Below are positions 9,952-18,764 of a stretch of DNA of 64,000 nt, in pieces. Numbering within the stretch: position 1 is the stretch's first letter; each line of letters opens with the position of its first letter. The DNA lies in assembly GCF_014196515.1 (NCBI RefSeq), contig NZ_JACIDV010000006.1:1-64000 (forward strand), written 5' to 3'. Made by a program: the position numbers and the translations under genes. The DNA comes from Rhizobium skierniewicense (GTDB lineage Bacteria > Pseudomonadota > Alphaproteobacteria > Rhizobiales > Rhizobiaceae). The notes beneath the pieces were generated by a model, which made no database searches, was not told the DNA's origin, and was given only the letters and a program-made list of their open reading frames with translations.

Positions 9952-11000
9952 CCGTCCGCAGCCTGAAATCGCCGGAAGACCTGGTAGACGCGGGTCTCAT
10001 CGATGAAAGCAGACTGGAAAGCGTTCGTCGCGTCACCGAGAGGTACGCGGTGGCTGTCACGCCTGCTATGGCCGGTCTCATCGATGGAAACGATGCCAGC
10101 GACCCGATCGGGTTACAGTTCCTGCCAAGTGAGGCAGAACTGCTGCAAACGCCGGAAGAGCGGGCTGACCCCATCAGCGACGAAGCGCATAGTCCCGTTC
10201 CCGGTATCGTCCACCGCTATCCCGACCGTGTCCTCTTGAAGGCCGTGCACGTATGCCCGGTCTATTGTCGCTTCTGCTTCCGCCGGGAAATGGTTGGCCC
10301 ACAGGGCAACGGCACGATGGGCGCCGACGAGCTGTCAACGGCCCTCGCCTACATCAGGGACCATGAAGAAATCTGGGAGGTCATCTTGACGGGCGGCGAT
10401 CCGCTCGTGCTCTCGCCACGGCGTCTGACAGCCATCATGGAGGGCCTGAAGGCAATCGCGCATGTCAAAATCGTGCGGTTTCACACACGCGTGCCGGTTG
10501 TCGATCCCGGCCACATCGAAACGCAACTGATTGAAGCTCTGAAGTCCAGCGGCAAGACGACCTACATCGCACTCCATGCCAACCACCCCCGCGAGCTGAC
10601 CCAGGAAGCGCGGGCCGCATGTGCAAGACTGATTGACGCTGGCATCGCAATGGTCAGCCAGTCGGTTCTGTTGAAAGGTATCAATGACGCCCCTGACATC
10701 CTCGCCGATCTCATGCGCGCTTTCGTGGAGACGCGGGTTAAACCCTATTATCTCCACCATCCTGACCTTGCCCCAGGCACCAGCCACTTCCGGATGAATA
10801 TTGAGGACGGCCAGCGAATCATAGCGGCCATGCGCGGATATATCTCCGGTCTGTGTCAGCCGACCTATGTGCTGGATATTCCCGGCGGCCATGGAAAAGC
10901 CGTCATAGGTCAGAATGCGGCAGCGAAACAGCCAGAGGGTTGCTATTCCATTTCCGATTTCAACGGCAACGATCACATCTACCCGCCATCGGCGGAATAG
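9948..11000 (+). CDS. epmB: EF-P beta-lysylation protein, lysine 2,3-aminomutase
   Basis: Radical-SAM, PLP-dependent enzyme that turns (S)-alpha-lysine into (R)-beta-lysine for EF-P modification. The CxxxCxxC cluster motif is CPVYCRFC at residues 103-110, followed by FRR; the C-terminal GGHGK holds the likely PLP lysine. The length (350 aa) is that of EpmB rather than of the ~420-aa catabolic KamA. The ATG at 9948 overlaps the epmA stop (ATGA), which supports a joint operon and the EpmB rather than KamA role. Confidence 0.92.
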   Translation: MTVRSLKSPEDLVDAGLIDESRLESVRRVTERYAVAVTPAMAGLIDGNDASDPIGLQFLPSEAELLQTPEERADPISDEAHSPVPGIVHRYPDRVLLKAVHVCPVYCRFCFRREMVGPQGNGTMGADELSTALAYIRDHEEIWEVILTGGDPLVLSPRRLTAIMEGLKAIAHVKIVRFHTRVPVVDPGHIETQLIEALKSSGKTTYIALHANHPRELTQEARAACARLIDAGIAMVSQSVLLKGINDAPDILADLMRAFVETRVKPYYLHHPDLAPGTSHFRMNIEDGQRIIAAMRGYISGLCQPTYVLDIPGGHGKAVIGQNAAAKQPEGCYSISDFNGNDHIYPPSAE

Positions 11001-11213
11001 ATGCCGCTAATAAGAGCGGCATATCAACGGCTCGTCCGCATCTGGGCAAAGAAACAAAAATTTCACAATTCCGCCCCCATCCTGTCATCATAAAGAAAAA
11101 TATTCTACCTATATTGAAAATCATTGATTACGCCGCGAATCTGGAGTATCAGTGAGTCTGCTGGAGAAGGTTGTCTCCAGTCCTCCGGATCCATACCAAG
11201 CAGGGAGAGTGAC

Positions 11214-11306
11214 ATGTCAAATATGAAACGCATTGCCGCAATCCTTGACGAGCGGTTTGTGAGTGCCGGATACACATCCATGTGTTCCCGCTGCTGTCGA
11301 ATGTGA
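11214..11306 (+). CDS. Possible 30-aa leader peptide ending in a cysteine cluster
   Basis: A short frame with a very good ribosome site (AGGGAGAG, four bases before the ATG). It begins MSNMKRIAAILDERF and ends MCSRCCRM, three cysteines in the last six residues. It is followed after about 70 bases by a conserved-looking 64-aa gene. The strong Shine-Dalgarno and the terminal Cys group suggest a translated leader that might sense cysteine, metal or redox state, but no clear attenuator hairpin follows it. I know no named family for it; it could be a chance frame. Confidence 0.4.
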   Translation: MSNMKRIAAILDERFVSAGYTSMCSRCCRM

Positions 11307-11376
11307 CCTGACGGTCCATCTTTCTTCAAATTCGATTCGACGAAATGCTGTGTGCCAAGCCACAGTGGGAGTATGT

Positions 11377-11571
11377 ATGATGCAAAAGCAAGTTATTGAA
11401 TTCGCTGGTGAACCGGTTGGGATCGTTGTCCCGGACAACAACCGTCTGAAGTTCATTGCTGTGAAGTATCACGTTCACGACCTAGACGAACAGCGCTTCG
11501 ACAGCGCCGATGATGTACGGCTTGCCATTCGCAACCTTGTGCGCGATCGCAACGTCGCAGCCCTTGTCTAA
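11377..11571 (+). CDS. Small conserved-looking protein of unknown function (64 aa)
   Basis: The product starts MMQKQVIEFAGEPVGIVVP and ends RNLVRDRNVAALV. It has no signal peptide, membrane segment or cysteine. The alternation of charged and aliphatic residues suggests a small alpha/beta fold. A GGGAG ribosome site lies five bases before the first of two adjacent ATGs. The cysteine-ended mini-ORF lies upstream and a long hairpin downstream. I do not recognise a function. Confidence 0.6.
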   Translation: MMQKQVIEFAGEPVGIVVPDNNRLKFIAVKYHVHDLDEQRFDSADDVRLAIRNLVRDRNVAALV

Positions 11572-11634
11572 AAACAGTTGCCCATGCGCTTGAGTGGCCA
11601 AGATTGTTGTCGTGTTCAGGTCTGTGAGATCAGT

Positions 11635-11670
11635 CAAAAGGTGTTGCCTCAAAAGAGACGACGCCTTTTG
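11635..11670. terminator. Long hairpin between convergent small genes, probable terminator
   Basis: Two 16-base arms around an AAAA loop pair along nearly their full length (two G-U wobbles, one mismatch in the plus-strand RNA). It lies 63 bases after the 64-aa gene and 18 bases after the end of the convergent minus-strand Lrp-like gene. The outer arm contains CCTTTTG on either strand, so it could end transcripts from both sides, though neither has a long U tract. Confidence 0.5.
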
Positions 11671-11688
11671 TGCCTTCAAGACTGACAA

Positions 11689-11925
11689 TCAGAATGCCGT
11701 GAACGTCAGCGTCGTCAAAGACCGAACGATACCTGGAATATTGACGATGTTTTCATTGATGAATTTGCCAACATCCTCGTCGGTCGAAAGATAAATCTTC
11801 AAGAGAAGATCATATTCTCCGCTCGTCGAATACAGCTCGGATACGAGCTCCGTTTTATAGATGGCATCGGCAACGTTATAGGTCTTGCCGGGCGTGCATT
11901 GAAGCTGAACGAAAATGGGCTTCAT
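11689..11925 (-). CDS. Stand-alone Lrp/AsnC ligand-binding (RAM) domain protein
   Basis: A 78-aa protein beginning MKPIFVQLQCTPGKTYNVAD. It matches only the C-terminal effector-binding half of Lrp/AsnC regulators (beta-alpha-beta-beta-alpha-beta, with the ELVSELYSTSGEYDLLLKIY core) and has no helix-turn-helix. Such SARD proteins form oligomers and bind small molecules, often amino acids; a role in DNA binding is unlikely unless it pairs with a full Lrp protein. The ATG at 11925 has a GGGA ribosome site and gives the expected domain start. Confidence 0.8.
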   Translation of the reverse strand: MKPIFVQLQCTPGKTYNVADAIYKTELVSELYSTSGEYDLLLKIYLSTDEDVGKFINENIVNIPGIVRSLTTLTFTAF

Positions 11926-12209
11926 GATGTGTTTCCCGTCACGAATTGAAAGCACGCATGGCAGACCGCCTTGCGCTATGCTGCACTATTGTCCGAGCTG
12001 AGCATCTGTTTCAAGCCTGTTTCCTCGCCGTCCAACCAACCTGTCATGACCGAGGACAGATAGGGCGACCATATTCCCGCCCGGCATGACATGATGACGA
12101 TATGTCGGTAGTCTCCTGTACCGGGCAGGATTAAGCTGACCGATATGTGTGAAGGATCGGCACGGCCGAAGAACGGCACACATTGCTTCCGCATCCTTGG
12201 GTGACCTCA

Positions 12210-13493
12210 ATGTACAATGATCCACGCTCTCACGGCCTTTGGGAAAAAACAGCGCCACCTCCACCACTCACCACATCGCTCGTAGGTCATGAGACGACGA
12301 ATGTCGTCGTTGTCGGCGCGGGTTTTACCGGTCTTTCCGCGGCTCTGCATCTGGCTGAGCGCGGCATCAAGGCCATCGTTTTGGAAGGCAAGGAGATCGG
12401 CTTTGGGGGCGCTGGCCGCAATGTCGGTTTGATCAATGGCGGCATGTGGGTCATGCCCAAGGAACTGCCCAACGTGCTCGGTCCTGTTTATGGCGAACGT
12501 CTCCTCGACCTTCTCGGCAATGCTCCTTTCCTCGTGCGCGAGATCATCGAAAAGCACGGGATTGAATGCCAGCTTGAAAAGCACGGCACGCTTCATGTCG
12601 CCGTGGGCGACAAGGGGCTCGCCGAAATTCGCGAACGATGCGCCCAGTGGGCTGCACGTGGTGCGCCGGTACGCATTCTGGATGCACAGGAAACGGCCAG
12701 CCGCGTCGGCTCATCTGCCTATAGCGGCGCATTGCTGGATGAGCGTGCGGGCACGTTACAGCCGCTTGCCTATGTCAGGGGTCTGGCGAAGGCGGCGCAG
12801 ACCGCTGGTGCCACAATCTATACCGCAAGCCCCGTTATCGATAGCCAGCCGGATGGTGACGGCTGGGTGGTAACAACAGAAAGCGGCTCGGTTCGCGCCG
12901 ATTGGGTCATCGTCGCAACAGAGGCTTACAGCACAGGCCCGTGGAAAATGGTCCGCGAAGAGCAGGTCTACCTCCCCTATTTCAATGTCGCGACCAAACC
13001 CTTGGGCGATAATCTTCGACAAACGATCCTGCCGAACCGTGAAGGCTGTTGGGACACGAACGAAATCCTCTCCTCCTTTCGCATGGACAAGGCAGGGCGC
13101 CTCGTATTCGGCAGCGTCGGAGCGTTGCGCAACACCGGCGCTCATATTCACCCCGCATGGGCCAAGCGCGCTATGAAGCGTCTCTTCCCACAGCTGGGTG
13201 AGATCGAATTTGAATGCGAGTGGTACGGCCAGATCGGCATGACGGACGATTCGGTGCCACGCTTCCACAAATTCGCAAAAAATGTTGTCGGCTTCTGTGG
13301 CTACAACGGTCGCGGCATCGCACCGGGAACAGTCTTCGGCAAAACGCTGGCCGCGCATGTAGCGGGCGATATAGCAGAAGACGACCTGCCCTTACCCATT
13401 AGCACACCACAAGCCCGTACTGTGCTTGCATTGAGAGAAGCCTATTACGAAGCAGGGGCACAGATCGCGCATTTCGCAGGCGAGCGGATTTAA
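12210..13493 (+). CDS. FAD-dependent amine/amino-acid oxidase-like protein (DAO family)
   Basis: A 427-aa flavoprotein with an N-terminal dinucleotide-binding motif (NVVVVGAGFTGLSAALHLAERG) and the DAO fold. It resembles the group that contains gamma-glutamylputrescine oxidase (PuuB) and related oxidoreductases, including the early SHGLWEKTAPPPP segment and the late GYNGRGIAPGT flavin contact. The substrate is probably a secondary or primary amine; it cannot be fixed from the sequence. The ATG at 12210 gives the family's usual N-terminus, with only a weak GGTGAC ribosome site. It stands alone, with no transporter beside it. Confidence 0.85.
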   Translation: MYNDPRSHGLWEKTAPPPPLTTSLVGHETTNVVVVGAGFTGLSAALHLAERGIKAIVLEGKEIGFGGAGRNVGLINGGMWVMPKELPNVLGPVYGERLLDLLGNAPFLVREIIEKHGIECQLEKHGTLHVAVGDKGLAEIRERCAQWAARGAPVRILDAQETASRVGSSAYSGALLDERAGTLQPLAYVRGLAKAAQTAGATIYTASPVIDSQPDGDGWVVTTESGSVRADWVIVATEAYSTGPWKMVREEQVYLPYFNVATKPLGDNLRQTILPNREGCWDTNEILSSFRMDKAGRLVFGSVGALRNTGAHIHPAWAKRAMKRLFPQLGEIEFECEWYGQIGMTDDSVPRFHKFAKNVVGFCGYNGRGIAPGTVFGKTLAAHVAGDIAEDDLPLPISTPQARTVLALREAYYEAGAQIAHFAGERI

Positions 13494-13679
13494 ACATCCG
13501 CTGCTCAGGCCCTGTCGAGAGCCGTAGTCTGTTGCGGTACAGGACAGACCGAGCACATTGAGATTTTGGTTCAGGAGTCGGATAGCAGCCAGCGGCAAAG
13601 TTGCTCTGATTGCCCAAACGAAATGTTCCGCTTTTCCGGTCTTCGATGTAGCAATCGCCACCACGTGGCCGTCATCTAC

Positions 13680-13706
13680 CGTTATATCCTTGAAAATATA
13701 AAGCCG
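13680..13706 (+). promoter_or_regulatory. ModE-like operator 1 upstream of modA
   Basis: CGTTATAT-N8-ATATAAAG. The TTATAT and ATATAA half-sites and their 8-base spacing equal the known E. coli ModE box. The site lies 58 bases before the modA start and fits molybdate-dependent repression of modABC. Confidence 0.75.
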
Positions 13707-13722
13707 TATCTCTAAACAGTTT

Positions 13723-13746
13723 CGATATATTCGTTTGGATATTTTA
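13723..13746 (+). promoter_or_regulatory. ModE-like operator 2 upstream of modA (degenerate)
   Basis: CGATATAT-TCGTTTGG-ATATTTTA repeats the half-site spacing of operator 1, 43 bases further on, with more mismatches. It lies directly before modA and could be a second, weaker site. It also overlaps the likely ribosome-binding/leader region. Confidence 0.45.
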
Positions 13747-13763
13747 CTAAAGGGGCAAAGGGT

Positions 13764-14555
13764 ATGGAAATTCGTCGTCGTCTTATCAGAACCATTCTTG
13801 CGGCAGTTATCGGCTCTGTGGTGGCGGGCATTGGCCTGTCTGCACCGGTTTTTGCGCAGGACAAGGTCACTGTTTTTGCCGCCGCCAGCATGAAGAACGC
13901 GCTTGATGAGGCAAACGGCGCATGGGCCAAGGAAACCGGGAACGAAGCCACCGTTTCCTATGCCGCGAGTTCTGCTCTGGCCAAACAGATCGAAGCGGGT
14001 GCGCCGGCCGATCTGTTCATTTCGGCCGATCTGGCCTGGATGGATTATGTCGCCGGAAAAAAGCTGATCAAAGACGACACTCGCACCAACCTGCTGGGCA
14101 ACCGTCTGGTGCTGGTTGCGCCTGCCGATAAGGCAAAGCCTGTCGAGATCAAGCAGGGTTTTGATCTTGCAACGCTGGTGGGTGACGGCAAGCTGGCCAT
14201 GGGCGCAGTGGATAGTGTTCCAGCTGGAAAATATGGCAAGGCCGCGTTGGAAAAGCTTGGCGTCTGGTCATCTGTAGAAAGCAGGGTTGCTGGCGCGGAA
14301 AGCGTGCGTGCAGCGCTTGTCCTCGTCTCCCGCGGTGAAGCGCCCTACGGCATCGTCTACCAGACAGATGCCGCCGCCGACAAAGGCGTCACGATCGTCG
14401 GCACCTTCCCGCAGGACAGCCATGAGCCGATCATCTATCCGGTTGCCATTCTCTCGAATACCAAAAGCCTCGCGGCAACTGCCTATCTCGAATTCCTGAA
14501 ATCGGCGAAGGCTGCCCCTTTCTTTGAAAAGCAGGGGTTTACCATTCTGAAGTAA
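13764..14555 (+). CDS. modA: Molybdate ABC transporter, periplasmic binding protein
   Basis: Binds molybdate (and tungstate) in the periplasm and delivers it to ModBC. The 263-aa product has a Sec signal peptide ending near VFAQD, then the ModA fold with the typical VTVFAAASMKNALDE start, the SYAASSALAKQIEAGAPADLFISAD oxyanion-binding region, and GEAPYGIVYQTDA near residue 200. It is the first gene of modABC, with two ModE-like boxes directly upstream, and is 38 bases from modB. Confidence 0.95.
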   Translation: MEIRRRLIRTILAAVIGSVVAGIGLSAPVFAQDKVTVFAAASMKNALDEANGAWAKETGNEATVSYAASSALAKQIEAGAPADLFISADLAWMDYVAGKKLIKDDTRTNLLGNRLVLVAPADKAKPVEIKQGFDLATLVGDGKLAMGAVDSVPAGKYGKAALEKLGVWSSVESRVAGAESVRAALVLVSRGEAPYGIVYQTDAAADKGVTIVGTFPQDSHEPIIYPVAILSNTKSLAATAYLEFLKSAKAAPFFEKQGFTILK

Positions 14556-14593
14556 GGTCGGACTTTCACGATTCTATCGACAGGAATGGCAAA

Positions 14594-15295
14594 TTGGATT
14601 GGCTCACTCTCAGTGCGGAAGAATGGACGGCGATACGGTTGAGCCTTTGGGTTTCCAGCATCGCCATGTTTGCCAGCCTTCCCCTGGGCATCCTGATTGC
14701 CCTGGCGCTGGCGCGTGGCCAGTTCTGGGGCAAATCGCTGCTCAACGGCATCGTCCACCTCCCTCTCATCCTGCCGCCGGTCGTGACCGGCTTCATTCTC
14801 CTCGTCACGTTCGGACGTCGCGGCGTGATCGGCCAATTTCTCGATCAGTATTTCGGTATCGTCTTTTCATTTCGCTGGACGGGGGCGGCACTCGCCTGCG
14901 CCATCATGGCCTTTCCGTTGATGGTGCGCTCCATCCGTCTGTCGATCGAAGCCGTTGATCGCAAACTGGAGGAAGCGGCGGGCACTCTGGGTGCAAGCCC
15001 CCTTTGGGTCTTTCTCACCGTAACATTGCCGCTGACTCTGCCCGGCATCATCGCAGGCATGATCCTCGCTTTTGCCAAGGCCATGGGGGAGTTTGGTGCA
15101 ACGATCACCTTCGTTTCGAACATTCCAGGAGAAACACAGACCCTATCGGCGGCAATCTACACCTTCACGCAGGTTCCGGGCGGTGATGCGGGTGCGATGC
15201 GGCTGACACTGGTTGCAATCGCCATTTCCATGGTTGCCTTGCTGGCGTCGGAATATCTGGCGCGTATCGTCGGTAACAGGGTGAATGCACAATGA
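14594..15295 (+). CDS. modB: Molybdate ABC transporter permease
   Basis: A 233-aa inner-membrane subunit with about five membrane segments and the EAA loop ([26 protein letters not shown]) that docks on ModC. Translation starts at a TTG (14594) seven bases after AGGAA; the nearby ATG at 14586 is in another frame. The stop overlaps the modC start (ATGA), typical of coupled subunits. Confidence 0.94.
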   Translation: MDWLTLSAEEWTAIRLSLWVSSIAMFASLPLGILIALALARGQFWGKSLLNGIVHLPLILPPVVTGFILLVTFGRRGVIGQFLDQYFGIVFSFRWTGAALACAIMAFPLMVRSIRLSIEAVDRKLEEAAGTLGASPLWVFLTVTLPLTLPGIIAGMILAFAKAMGEFGATITFVSNIPGETQTLSAAIYTFTQVPGGDAGAMRLTLVAIAISMVALLASEYLARIVGNRVNAQ

Positions 15296-16368
15296 CGCTG
15301 ACGCTCACGGTCCAACACCGGCTGGACGCCTTTACGCTGGATGCCGATCTCACCGCTGGCAAAGGTGTGACCGCACTGTTCGGTCGCTCCGGCTCCGGCA
15401 AGACTTCGCTGATCCGCATCATCGCCGGATTGACCAGACCGGACCAAGCCGTATTGAAGCTCGATGATACCGTGCTGGCAGACAGCGCCAACCGCGTGTT
15501 TACGCCATGCCACAAACGGCGTTTCGGCACTGTCTTTCAGGAGGCGCGCCTGTTTCCGCATCTCACCGTCGAGCAAAACCTGCACTATGGCCGGTGGTTC
15601 TCCGGCAAGACCAGTGTGGAGGCAGACAGCGCGGGTATTATCGATATGCTTGGCATCGGAGCACTGCTGAAAAGGCGCCCGGAAAAGCTGTCGGGCGGTG
15701 AAAAGCAGCGCGTGGCGATCGGGCGTGCCCTTTTGTCGTCGCCGCGTCTTCTTTTGATGGACGAGCCTCTGGCAGCACTGGATGAGGCACGCAAGGCCGA
15801 GATCATTCCCTATCTTGAAAGGCTTCGTGATGAAACGAAGATACCGATCATCTATGTCAGCCACTCCGTCGCAGAGGTATCGCGCCTCGCCGATCAGATC
15901 GTCGTCATGAAAGACGGCCGGATCGACGCCGCTGGCCCGGCAGCGGAAATCCTGTCGCGCCCGGCTTTCAACGCTTACCTGGAGCGGCGTGAGATCGGCA
16001 GCATTCTGTCGGGCAGCGTAGACGCCTTCGATGGCGCGCATGGCCTTGCCACGATCAGGCTGAGGGGACTGGTTCTGCATGTGCCCTCAATATCGGCCAA
16101 AGTCGGGCACCCGGTTCGCGTTCATATTCCGGCCCGCGATGTGATGCTGGCGACGGTCAAGCCGGAAGGTTTGAGCGCACTCAACATTCTGAAAGGGCGT
16201 ATCGCAGATATCGTCCTGTTGGATGATGGGATGGCAATGGTGCATGTGAATTGCAACAGCGACATCATCTTGTCGCGCATCACGCGGATGTCCGTCGAAC
16301 GGCTCGCCTTGACGCCGGAAATGCCGATCTTTGCCGTCATCAAATCGGCAGCACTCGATCCCTACTGA
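15292..16368 (+). CDS. modC: Molybdate ABC transporter ATP-binding protein
   Basis: ATPase that drives molybdate import, 358 aa. Walker A is [10 protein letters not shown], the signature [15 protein letters not shown], Walker [13 protein letters not shown], and the C-terminal ~100 residues form the molybdate-sensing TOBE (Mop) domain ([15 protein letters not shown]). It ends seven bases inside the convergent modE-like gene. Since the neighbouring regulator has no TOBE domain, the ModC domain is the only visible molybdate sensor in the locus. Confidence 0.95.
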   Translation: MTLTLTVQHRLDAFTLDADLTAGKGVTALFGRSGSGKTSLIRIIAGLTRPDQAVLKLDDTVLADSANRVFTPCHKRRFGTVFQEARLFPHLTVEQNLHYGRWFSGKTSVEADSAGIIDMLGIGALLKRRPEKLSGGEKQRVAIGRALLSSPRLLLMDEPLAALDEARKAEIIPYLERLRDETKIPIIYVSHSVAEVSRLADQIVVMKDGRIDAAGPAAEILSRPAFNAYLERREIGSILSGSVDAFDGAHGLATIRLRGLVLHVPSISAKVGHPVRVHIPARDVMLATVKPEGLSALNILKGRIADIVLLDDGMAMVHVNCNSDIILSRITRMSVERLALTPEMPIFAVIKSAALDPY

Positions 16369-16730
16369 TCTTGCCTGCGATGGAATTCGAGCCAATCGAG
16401 ATCGGCTCTCAGGGCATCGTCCAGACGTTGCTCCATACCGCGATAACGATCGAGCAACGCGCGGCCGAAGTCCGTCAACGCGGCGCCACCACCCTGACTT
16501 CCGCCGCGCTGCGATTCGATCACCGGTTCGTTGAACATATGGTTCAGGGCATCCACCAAAAGCCAGGCACGGCGATAGGACATGTCCATCGCGCGTCCGG
16601 CAGCAGAGATGGAGCCGGTGGAGACGATAAACTCCATCAGCTGGATCTTACCGCGTCCCAACCTGTCAGCGGGCGGAAAATCGATCCGCAAAACCGTTTT
16701 CAGTCGCTCTTTCCCCGCCTCGTCTTTCAC
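16362..16730 (-). CDS. ModE-like winged-helix regulator lacking the molybdate-binding domain
   Basis: A 122-aa protein matching only the N-terminal DNA-binding half of ModE: [30 protein letters not shown] winged helix and the [23 protein letters not shown] wing. Full ModE (~260 aa) carries two Mop/TOBE repeats that bind molybdate; none is present. The GTG start at 16730 overlaps the stop of the upstream peptidase gene (GTGA) and has GGAG before it; a longer GTG start at 16760 is less likely. Placed tail-to-tail with modC, it probably recognises the two boxes before modA, but how it senses molybdate is unclear. Confidence 0.82.
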   Translation of the reverse strand: MKDEAGKERLKTVLRIDFPPADRLGRGKIQLMEFIVSTGSISAAGRAMDMSYRRAWLLVDALNHMFNEPVIESQRGGSQGGGAALTDFGRALLDRYRGMEQRLDDALRADLDWLEFHRRQDQ

Positions 16731-17725
16731 GCGGCCACTCCGGCGAAGTGATCCCGCCACGCTTTTTGCGCGCCGTCATGCGGGAGAGCCGTGGCCTCGT
16801 GGACACCACGCGCAATGGCCCGGCTGACCACCATGCCTGCCAGATGGCAGAGCTCGGTAAAGTCACTCGCGGTGCTCATGGGCTTGCTGCACATGGCAGC
16901 GGCAAACATCGTGTCGCCATCACCCGCAAGATGAGACGGCAGAATGGCACGGGCCAGTCCACCATGCGCCATGATCGAAAGCCGATGTGCTTGTGCTTTC
17001 GTCAGCACTGCATCCGTCACCACCGCGCCGATGGTCGTCGCAATAAGCGTCACGCCTTTGATGCGCATGGCCGTATCGGTAGCTGAGAACTGCTGCGGCA
17101 AACCGAGCCCGCCGAATTCCCCGTCGCGCTCGTAAGGGGCGGCCCAGAAATGTCGGCTGGTTCCCACCGTCGCGGATCCCATCGCGTTGACGGCGACAAT
17201 CGCTCCAACCTTATGACCGCCCGACGTTACAGCACTGGCAGACCCCAGCCCGCCCTTGAAGGTCGCCGTGGTCGCACCGGTGCCAGCGCCCACGCTACCC
17301 AGCGCAAAGGGCTGAGAGGTCGCAGCCTTGAATGCGTCATAACCCATGTCGCGATAGGGCGAATGCAGGCCCCAATCCTTGTTTCCCCCGTTCAGCAAAT
17401 CCATCAGAATGGCCTGCGGCACGATGGGAACGCGTGTCGACCCCACGGCGAAACCACGACCCGTTTCGCGAAGCCCCGATTGCACGCCGCCCGCGGCATC
17501 CAGCCCAAAGGCAGAGCCGCCGGACAGGACGAGCGCATCCACCATATCCACCGTCATGGACGGGTCAAGCAACGCCGTCTCCCGACCACCCGGCGCACCA
17601 CCGAGAACAGAACCGGAGGCAATCGCCGGTCGGTCGAAGACGATGGCAGTGACACCCGATCCGAGTTGAAGATCGGTGGCATGGCCAACAGCCACACCTT
17701 CGATATCGGTCAGCAGATTGTGCAC
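16727..17725 (-). CDS. P1/S58 family N-terminal-nucleophile peptidase (DmpA-like)
   Basis: A 332-aa protein of the DmpA / NylC family, enzymes that cleave themselves in two and then act as aminopeptidases or amide hydrolases. Family blocks are VLGGAPGGRETALLDP, DALVLSGGSAFGLDAAGG and ATFKGGLGSASAV, with the self-cleavage region expected around VNAMGSATVG. The GTG at 17725 has AAGAGGT eight bases upstream and removes an N-terminal extension that would overlap thiG. It lies 64 bases beyond thiG and overlaps the ModE-like gene by four bases. The physiological substrate is unknown. Confidence 0.85.
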   Translation of the reverse strand: MHNLLTDIEGVAVGHATDLQLGSGVTAIVFDRPAIASGSVLGGAPGGRETALLDPSMTVDMVDALVLSGGSAFGLDAAGGVQSGLRETGRGFAVGSTRVPIVPQAILMDLLNGGNKDWGLHSPYRDMGYDAFKAATSQPFALGSVGAGTGATTATFKGGLGSASAVTSGGHKVGAIVAVNAMGSATVGTSRHFWAAPYERDGEFGGLGLPQQFSATDTAMRIKGVTLIATTIGAVVTDAVLTKAQAHRLSIMAHGGLARAILPSHLAGDGDTMFAAAMCSKPMSTASDFTELCHLAGMVVSRAIARGVHEATALPHDGAQKAWRDHFAGVAA

Positions 17726-17789
17726 GTCTGGGTACCTCTTGAGGCTCGTTCCTGCCGGTATCCCGCCGCCGCTCGCTCTTGTCAACGGT

Positions 17790-18563
17790 TCAGGAAAACA
17801 CTGCCGTGCCGATAACGGGTGTCGAAGGCACCGCCATGTCGCGTGGCTCCAGCATGCCGGCAAGATAGGCCTCGCGCCCTGCCGTGACCGCCTTCGCAAA
17901 GGCACCGGCCATGATGACGGGATTTCCGGCACCAGCTACCGCCGTGTTGAGCAACACCGCGTCATAGCCAAGCTCCATGACGGTTGCGGCATGGGATGGC
18001 CGCCCAAGACCGGCATCGACGATCATCGGTACATCGGAAAAATGTGCCCGCATGGAGCGCAGTGCTGTAATATTGAGCGGCCCCATGGCGCTGCCAATCG
18101 GTGCGCACCAAGGCATCAGCACCTTGCATCCGGCATCCACAAGCTTTTCCGCCACCACCAGGTCATCGGTCGTATAGGGAAACACCTCGAAACCCTCATC
18201 ATTCAGAATGCGCGCAGCCTCCACCAGTGCAAAGACATCCGGCTGAAGCGTATCGTGATTGCCGATCACCTCCAACTTGACCCAGTTGGTCCTGAACACC
18301 TCCCGCGCCATTTTTGCCGTCAGCACGGCCTCCTTGGCGGTATGGCAACCGGCCGTGTTGGGCAGAATCTGTCGGTCCAGCTCACGGATCAGCTCGAAGA
18401 ACTGCCCGCCCTGCCTGCCGCCTGCCATTTCCCGTCGCAGCGAAATCGTTAGAATATCCGTCTTGGCTGCCCGCACTGCATCTGCGAGAATCGCTGGCGA
18501 CGGATAGCGCGCGGTACCAAGAAGCAGCCTTGATCCGACCTCAAGATCATAGAGTTTCAACAT
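17790..18563 (-). CDS. thiG: Thiazole synthase
   Basis: Makes the thiazole phosphate half of thiamin from deoxyxylulose phosphate, dehydroglycine (from ThiO) and sulfur carried on ThiS. The 257-aa product is a TIM barrel with the Schiff-base lysine region [11 protein letters not shown] and the phosphate-binding AGLGRPSHA. An excellent GGGAGGA ribosome site precedes the ATG at 18563. It is the last thi gene here: no thiE follows, an S58 peptidase gene does. Confidence 0.95.
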   Translation of the reverse strand: MLKLYDLEVGSRLLLGTARYPSPAILADAVRAAKTDILTISLRREMAGGRQGGQFFELIRELDRQILPNTAGCHTAKEAVLTAKMAREVFRTNWVKLEVIGNHDTLQPDVFALVEAARILNDEGFEVFPYTTDDLVVAEKLVDAGCKVLMPWCAPIGSAMGPLNITALRSMRAHFSDVPMIVDAGLGRPSHAATVMELGYDAVLLNTAVAGAGNPVIMAGAFAKAVTAGREAYLAGMLEPRDMAVPSTPVIGTAVFS

Positions 18564-18566
18564 CAC

Positions 18567-18764
18567 CTATCCTCCCTGCATGGGTGACAGAACTTCGATC
18601 CTGTCTAATTCCTTCAACCGACATTCACTCCGATCCTCAGCATGGACGAGATCGCCGTTGACCGCTGTCGCGAGCCAATCGCCTTCATAATCCAGCACGG
18701 CCAGAAGCTGGGAGAGGGTAGCTGTGGCAAGATCATGCTCTTGCCCGTTGACGACAACCCGCAT
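18567..18764 (-). CDS. thiS: Sulfur carrier protein ThiS
   Basis: A 65-aa ubiquitin-like protein ending in Gly-Gly (SPMQGG); the C-terminal glycine becomes a thiocarboxylate that donates sulfur to ThiG. It starts at the ATG at 18764, inside the end of thiO (32-base overlap), and stops three bases before the thiG start. The larger frame around it is only an open extension. Confidence 0.93.
   Translation of the reverse strand: MRVVVNGQEHDLATATLSQLLAVLDYEGDWLATAVNGDLVHAEDRSECRLKELDRIEVLSPMQGG

Noticed and set aside
9948-11000. epmB as a catabolic lysine 2,3-aminomutase (kamA)
   Set aside because: The length and the ATGA coupling to epmA beside efp favour the EF-P modification enzyme.
15157-16080. 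307-codon minus-strand frame antisense to modB and modC
   Set aside because: It lies wholly inside two well-supported genes and has no recognisable domain; an effect of codon bias on the opposite strand.
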